Source of the DNA: Nocardia spumae
GTDB taxonomy: Bacteria; Actinomycetota; Actinomycetes; Mycobacteriales; Mycobacteriaceae
Assembly (NCBI RefSeq): GCF_020733635.1
Contig: NZ_JAJFZL010000001.1
Location: forward strand, 3,410,001-3,474,000
Direction: 5' to 3'
DNA length: 64,000 bases
Position 1 is the stretch's first letter, and every line of letters starts with the position of its first letter. The position numbers and the translations under genes were made by a program. The notes beneath the pieces were generated by a model that saw only the letters and a program-made list of their open reading frames with translations, was not told the DNA's origin and made no database searches. This document shows, one piece after another, positions 59,640 to 64,000 of this stretch.

Positions 59640-60186
59640 ATGTCGGCCCGCCGCGCGCCATCCGGGCGCTGGATCCGGGAGCGGACGCTGCCGGTCCTCG
59701 CCACCGTCGGGGCCCGACACGAATTCGAAATCCTCGCAACGCCTTTCGTCCTCACCGGTATCGGCGAGCAGATCGATCGCGGCGTAGCGCGGCTGCGCCT
59801 GCCCGGCGCTCTACGCCTCCACCCCCGCCTATCGGCCGCTGTTCGAATTGCACGGCTGGGTTCGGCACAATGCCGGGCTGACCCTGTTGTCGAAGGTCGG
59901 ACAGTGGGACCGGATGGCGGAATCGATCAGCGACGAGATGATCGAAGCCTTCGCCATGGTCGCCCCGGTGTCCGAGGTGCCCGAGCAGCCGGCGCGGCGC
60001 TACGGCGGCCTGATCACCCGCCTGTCGTTCGCACCCCCGGCCGGTCTTGCCGCCGAGGAGGTGGCGGATCTGGCGTGCGAGATCCGCCGCGCGTGCGCTC
60101 GGGAAGTCGGCGATCGGAACACGAGCCCGCCGCGCCGCGCGGAATTCGCGCCCGATCGCTCCATCGACAGGACAATCCATCCATGA
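59640..60186 (+). pseudogene. LLM-class oxidoreductase C-terminal remnant, frameshifted
   Basis: One frame gives ARHEFEILATPFVLTGIGEQ and IDRGVARLRLPGAL; near 59808 the reading moves to another frame giving YASTPAYRPLFELHGWVRHN, then LTLLSKVGQWDRMAESISDE and GGLITRLSFAPPAGLAAEEV. Together this is the C-terminal half of a luciferase-like F420-dependent oxidoreductase. The N-terminal half is missing. The final stretch runs up to the Ddn-like gene at 60183. Confidence 0.75.
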
Positions 60187-60611
60187 GCACACCCGATGAC
60201 TGGAACACTGGGATCATCAACGAGTTCCGGGCCAACGAGGGTCGCGTAGGCGGCCCGTTCGAAGGCGCCCCGATGCTCCTCGTCCACCATCGCGGCCGCA
60301 AGAGCGGCCGCGAACTGATCACCCCCATGTTGTATCTGCCCGATGAACACCATCCGGACGTGATCTACGTCTTCGCCAGTAAGGCCGGCGCCCCGACCAA
60401 CCCCGCCTGGTACTACAACCTCACCACCGCGGGGACCGCGGACGTCGAACGCGGCACCGAGAAATACCCGGTCACCGTCGAGGAGATCACCGGTGAACCC
60501 CGTGATCGGATCTTCGCCGAACAAGCTCGCCGATATCCGGGTTTCGCCGGCTACGCCGAGAAGACCGCCGGGATCCGGACCATTCCGGTACTCGCCCTGC
60601 GTCGTAGTTGA
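60183..60611 (+). CDS. Deazaflavin (F420)-dependent nitroreductase, Ddn-like
   Basis: A 142-residue split beta-barrel protein of the Ddn/FDOR-A family. It has APMLLVHHRGRKSGRELITP, the F420-binding KSG(R/K) motif, then VIYVFASKAGAPTNPAWYYN and LTTAGTADVERGTEKYPV, ending FAGYAEKTAGIRTIPVLALR. Such proteins use reduced F420 on quinones or nitro compounds; M. tuberculosis Ddn activates pretomanid. The length and motif are complete, and the ATG at 60183 begins the conserved part. It is intact among several broken neighbours. Confidence 0.9.
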   Translation: MSTPDDWNTGIINEFRANEGRVGGPFEGAPMLLVHHRGRKSGRELITPMLYLPDEHHPDVIYVFASKAGAPTNPAWYYNLTTAGTADVERGTEKYPVTVEEITGEPRDRIFAEQARRYPGFAGYAEKTAGIRTIPVLALRRS

Positions 60612-60678
60612 TCCGCTGCCGCGCGGCGCTGGAACCGGCGGCGCCGAGGCCGTGGCAGGCGGTCGAGTCGAGGACGGC

Positions 60679-60830
60679 TCACCCCGGGGCGAACGAGACC
60701 TCCGGCCGCGGCCACGGCTGCCCGTCGAGTCGCTCGATGTCGGTGTTGAGCTGGCGCGGGAAGGCCGCGAACTCGGTGACCTCGGCGGCCGGCCAGTCGC
60801 GCAGCACCCACCCGGATGATGACCCACGCC
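60679..60830 (-). pseudogene. Possible MarR-type regulator C-terminal remnant
   Basis: The minus strand reads WVLRDWPAAEVTEFAAFPRQ then LNTDIERLDGQPWPRPEVSF before a stop at 60679. This resembles the last helix of MarR-family regulators, which often end with a WPRPE-like tail. No DNA-binding part is recognisable upstream, where the frame changes. Low-confidence call. Confidence 0.35.
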
Positions 60831-60994
60831 AATCAGCTCGAGACGCCGTTCGAGATCGTGAACTACTTCGCCGGGCTGCCCCGGACCTATGAGCGCACAC
60901 AGGATCTCGGCATCATCGAAGACCGGGGTGATACCGTTCCGCCAGTTGGGAACACCTGTCCGGACGGCAGTTTCGACCGGCGGGGGAGAAGGAG

Positions 60995-61632
60995 GCCGCG
61001 ATGGACCGGTCTCTGGTCGCGCCCGAACATCCGTTCCCGGCTCCGCTCGAGGACTGCTGGATCGCATGGATGTGGCTGCGGCGCAACGCCGCTCGTTTCG
61101 ACCTGGATCCCGCTCGGGTGGTGCTCGGCGGACAGAGCGCGGGCGGGGACTGGCCGCCTGCCTGTGTCAGCGGTTGATATCCGGGCGGAGCACCCGCCCG
61201 GCCGCCCTGTGGCTGAGCGCGCCGATGCTCGACGACCGCACCGCTCTGCGTCGGGAGCTGGACGCGGTGAATCATCCGGTCTGGTCCAACCGCCACAACC
61301 GATTCGGCTGGCGCAGCTATCCGAGTGTGCCGCCCGGCGATCGGCCGGTGCCGGAGTTCGCGGTGGCGGCCCGGCGCGACGACCGCGCCGGCGGGCCGCC
61401 GACGTGGATCGGGGTGAGAACGGTCGATCTGTTCCACGATGAGGATGTGGCCTACGCGCGGCGACTGCGGGCCGCCGGGGTGGCGGTCGAGATCGATGTC
61501 GTACCCGGCGCACCGCACGGTTTCGACAGCTGGGCTCCCGGCGCGGGAATTGCCCGCGGCTACCGCGCACGGGGCAGGAGGTGGCTGGCGGCGACGATGG
61601 GACTGGCACCACCGGCCCGGCAGGGCTGGTAG
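60995..61632 (+). pseudogene. HSL-type alpha/beta hydrolase remnant, frameshifted
   Basis: One frame gives APEHPFPAPLEDCWIAWMWL and VVLGGQSAGG (nucleophile Ser), then stops at about 61170. Shifting by one base at the GGQSAGG site gives LAACLCQRLISGRSTRPAAL, SAPMLDDRTALRRELDAVNH, WIGVRTVDLFHDEDVAYARR and VPGAPHGFDSW to a stop at 61632. The HGGG oxyanion segment upstream is absent, so it is both truncated and frameshifted. Related enzymes are esterases of the hormone-sensitive lipase group. Confidence 0.75.
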
Positions 61633-61688
61633 CGACCGGGTGGCACGGAGCCGGTGAACGGTTGCCGGGCTGCGGTTACAGTCGGCTC

Positions 61689-63605
61689 ATGTGTCGTGAA
61701 CCTCTGGCCCTGCCGTCGGCCGACTGGCGGAATTGGCTCGACGATCATGTGCGCGAGGGGCTTCGGTCCGCGGCGCGGGCGTTGGACCGATTGAAAGACG
61801 GAACTGTTCGCGACACCGCCGCGGTGCTCGAGTTGTGGAACGACGCCGATATCGCGCTGCGTGGCGCCGGTTCCGCGGCACATCTGTTCGGTGAGGTCCA
61901 CCCCGACCCCGATCTGCGTCTGCTGGCCGACGAGCTGGTCCGACAGGTCGATCGGGCCACGACCGACCGCGATCTCGACCGCGCGCTTCACGACATCGTC
62001 GCGGCCACCGGCACAGCGGGGGCCGACGAATCGATGCTGCGCGTGCGCGAGCACATTCTGCGGGACTTCCGGCGCAGCGGTGTGGATCGCGACGACCGGA
62101 CCCGGGCCAGGTTGCGCGACATCTCCGAACGGCTCACCACCCTGGAACAGGAATTCGGGCGGACGATACGCGAAGACGTGCGCACCGTTCGGCTCACCCG
62201 GGAGCAACTCGACGGGCTGCCGGGCGATTTCATCGCCGATCATCGACCCGCCGAGGACGGACTCGTCGCGGTGACCACCGACTATCCGGACTATCTGCCG
62301 GTGCGCACCTACGCTCGGGACGCCCGCGCCCGCCGCGATCTCACGGTCGCCTTCGAGTCGCGCGGCTGGCCGGCCAACGACTCGGTCCTGCACGAGATGG
62401 TCGACCTTCGTGACGAGAAGGCCCGGTTGCTGGGATACGGCGGGTGGCCCGATTACGACGCGGAGGTCAAGATGATCGGCAGCGGGAGCGCGATCGGCGA
62501 ATTCATCGAGCGGATCGCGGGTGCCGCCGCGGCGGCCGGCGGGCGCGATCTCGACGCGTTGCTCGAGCGGCGCCGCGCGGACGAGCTCTCCGCCACGACT
62601 ATCGACCGCGCCGAAGTCGCCTACTACACCGAGCTGGTCCGGCGGGAACGGTTCGGCGTCGACGCGCGGGAGGTACGGCGGTACTTCGACTTCCGGCGCG
62701 TGCGGGACGGCCTGCTCGAGGTCACCGGCCGCTTGTTCGGCCTCGAGTACCGGCCCGTCGAGGTGCCGCGCTGGCATGAGGATGTCGCCGTCTACGACGT
62801 CTACGCCGACCGTGAACGACGCGGACGCATCTATCTCGATCTGCATCCACGGGCGGGCAAATACAAGCACGCCGCGCAATTCGACCTCACCGGCGGTATC
62901 ACCGGCCGGCTGCTGCCCGAGGGGGTGCTGGTGTGCAACTTCTCCCGGGGGCTGATGGAACACCAGCATGTCGTCACGCTGTTCCATGAATTCGGGCACC
63001 TGATCCACCACGTGGTCGGCGGGCGGCAGCACTGGGCGCGTTTCTCCGGCGTTGCCACCGAGTGGGATTTCGTCGAGGCGCCGTCGCAAATGCTCGAGGA
63101 ATGGGCATGGGACGCCACGGTGCTGCAGACCTTCGCCGTCGACGAGACCGGCGCGGTCATCCCCACCGAACTGGTGGAACGGATGCGGGCGGCGAAGGAT
63201 TTCGGGAAGGGTATCTCGGTGCTGACCCAGGTCGGCTACGCCGAGGTGTCCTACCTGCTGCACCGGGACCGTCCCGCGGACCACAGCCCGATGGTCTTCG
63301 ACACCGTGGGCCGTCACAACCGGATCGCCGGATTGCCGCACACCCATTTCCAGACCTCGTTCGGGCACCTCGCGGGCTATACCTGCGGGTACTACACCTA
63401 TCTGTGGAGCCAGGTGATCGCCAAGGATCTGTTCTCCGCCTTCGACCACGGCGATATGTTCGATCCCGCTGTGGCACAGCGCTATCGCGACCGCGTTCTC
63501 GCTCCGGGTGGCTCCCGCGACGCGGCCGATCTGGTGGCCGACTTCCTCGGTCGGCCGTTCGCCTTCGATGCGTTCGCGGCATGGCTCGACGACGTCGCGG
63601 CCTGA
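61689..63605 (+). CDS. M3-family zinc metallopeptidase
   Basis: A 638-residue cytosolic oligopeptidase of the thimet/M3 type. The zinc site is intact as VTLFHEFGHLIHHVV (His433, Glu434, His437), with the third ligand Glu expected in EAPSQMLEEWAWD. Further conserved parts are GRIYLDLHPRAGKYKHAAQF and GYTCGYYTYLWSQVIAKDLF near the C-terminus. It would degrade short peptides. Length is slightly below bacterial OpdA/Dcp (about 680). The frame is open from 61581, but the ATG at 61689 fits the N-terminus. No signal peptide is visible. Confidence 0.92.
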   Translation: MCREPLALPSADWRNWLDDHVREGLRSAARALDRLKDGTVRDTAAVLELWNDADIALRGAGSAAHLFGEVHPDPDLRLLADELVRQVDRATTDRDLDRALHDIVAATGTAGADESMLRVREHILRDFRRSGVDRDDRTRARLRDISERLTTLEQEFGRTIREDVRTVRLTREQLDGLPGDFIADHRPAEDGLVAVTTDYPDYLPVRTYARDARARRDLTVAFESRGWPANDSVLHEMVDLRDEKARLLGYGGWPDYDAEVKMIGSGSAIGEFIERIAGAAAAAGGRDLDALLERRRADELSATTIDRAEVAYYTELVRRERFGVDAREVRRYFDFRRVRDGLLEVTGRLFGLEYRPVEVPRWHEDVAVYDVYADRERRGRIYLDLHPRAGKYKHAAQFDLTGGITGRLLPEGVLVCNFSRGLMEHQHVVTLFHEFGHLIHHVVGGRQHWARFSGVATEWDFVEAPSQMLEEWAWDATVLQTFAVDETGAVIPTELVERMRAAKDFGKGISVLTQVGYAEVSYLLHRDRPADHSPMVFDTVGRHNRIAGLPHTHFQTSFGHLAGYTCGYYTYLWSQVIAKDLFSAFDHGDMFDPAVAQRYRDRVLAPGGSRDAADLVADFLGRPFAFDAFAAWLDDVAA

Positions 63606-63633
63606 CGATTCGGATCGGACGCGGCGGCGGCAT

Positions 63634-64000
63634 TCAGCGGTGCGTCCAATCGGGCTGTTGCAGATCCGCGACCCGGGTCTCGCGGCCGAGCAGGACGACG
63701 TCGCGGAACTGCAGCAGTATCGCGCCCGTCGGTGCGTGTATCGTCATCGCGTCGCCGAGCCGCAGTTGCAGCAGGCGGGTGCCGTCGGGGCGGTCCACCC
63801 AGTGGGGCGTGTCGTCGGCGGCGAGGCGATCCAAGGCGACGTAGTGCACGGCGTGCACTTCGTGATTGGGCGTGAGCGGGCCGGGATCGTCGAGGGCCAC
63901 CACGATCGGGGTGATGGCGAATCCGGAGGCCGCGGGGAAGTCGTCGAGCCGGCCCAGCACATCGTCTCCGGTCGCGGTCAGGCCGATCTCCTCGTGTAGT
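63634..64000 (-). CDS. NUDIX hydrolase, 5' part beyond window edge
   Basis: The minus strand is open from the window edge to a stop at 63634. It begins within the NUDIX box (LHEEIGLTATGDDVLGRLDD, the EEIGL end of the motif) and continues through FAITPIVVALDDPGPLTPNH, EVHAVHYVALDRLAADDTPH and an end HAPTGAILLQFRDVVLLGRE. The layout is that of the CoA pyrophosphatase-like group. The start and first part of the catalytic box lie outside the window. Confidence 0.8.
   Translation of the reverse strand, partial: LHEEIGLTATGDDVLGRLDDFPAASGFAITPIVVALDDPGPLTPNHEVHAVHYVALDRLAADDTPHWVDRPDGTRLLQLRLGDAMTIHAPTGAILLQFRDVVLLGRETRVADLQQPDWTHR

Noticed and set aside
61560..63449. 629-codon minus-strand ORF
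   Set aside because: Antisense to the M3 peptidase, which has an intact zinc site.
1..64000. tRNA, rRNA, CRISPR arrays, insertion sequences, phage integrases
   Set aside because: None recognised by eye on either strand; no cloverleaf, repeat-spacer pattern or transposase motif was seen. A covariance-model scan would be needed to exclude small RNAs.

Overview
The window is very GC-rich, densely coded actinobacterial DNA. It encodes an Emb-family arabinosyltransferase, a Rv2006-type trehalose enzyme, a WS/DGAT acyltransferase and Acg-type nitroreductases, and carries IdeR- and KstR-like operators. Together these point to the Mycobacteriales, most likely Nocardia or a close relative. That assignment is inference from gene content. 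No rRNA, tRNA, CRISPR array, phage or intact transposase was recognised.

Region A (1-28.9 kb) looks like a dormancy/hypoxia island resembling the DosR regulon of Mycobacterium tuberculosis. It holds three different P-type ATPases, an OtsB1-like three-domain trehalose enzyme, a FadD-type acyl-CoA synthetase, an adenosine-specific kinase, a DUF1918 protein, an alpha/beta hydrolase, two tandem universal stress proteins, a FabG3-like SDR, two Acg-type nitroreductases, a flavodoxin, a DUF2267 protein, a PEP-synthase-like enzyme, two micro-ORFs leading into a WS/DGAT, PfkB and a Rv2004c-like kinase. Nearly every promoter region carries a 14-bp GGGAC(N4)GKCCC-type box; I count twelve. No DosR/DosS gene is present, so the regulator must lie elsewhere.

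Region B (28.9-39.4 kb) is central metabolism and envelope: an aldehyde dehydrogenase stub, a membrane-anchored DsbA-like protein, a DeoR-type regulator divergent from pgi-gnd, a strong bidirectional terminator, a large arabinosyltransferase, an SDR and a pentapeptide-repeat protein.

Region C (39.5-46.1 kb) mixes intact genes (TetR regulator, cysQ, RDD protein, secreted proteins, VOC protein) with decaying lipid-metabolism genes: a twice-frameshifted TesB-like thioesterase and acyl-CoA dehydrogenase fragments. It also has a HisN-like protein that has lost all three metal-binding motifs.

Region D (46.1-57.8 kb) holds a bfd-bfrA operon behind two abutting IdeR-like boxes, an FtrA-type regulator divergent from an MFS transporter, a serine hydrolase, a baeRF-type protein, an alpha/beta hydrolase, a YihY/BrkB protein, a 51-residue membrane protein, a lipoprotein, an HxlR regulator, a DUF4822 lipoprotein with abnormal ends, a DUF4389 protein, and an LLM oxidoreductase frameshifted in a C7 run.

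Region E (57.8-64 kb) is a second gene graveyard (GntR, SDR, LLM, MarR and esterase remnants) around an intact thioesterase with a KstR-type operator, a DUF1059 protein, a Ddn-like protein, an M3 metallopeptidase and a partial NUDIX gene cut by the window edge.
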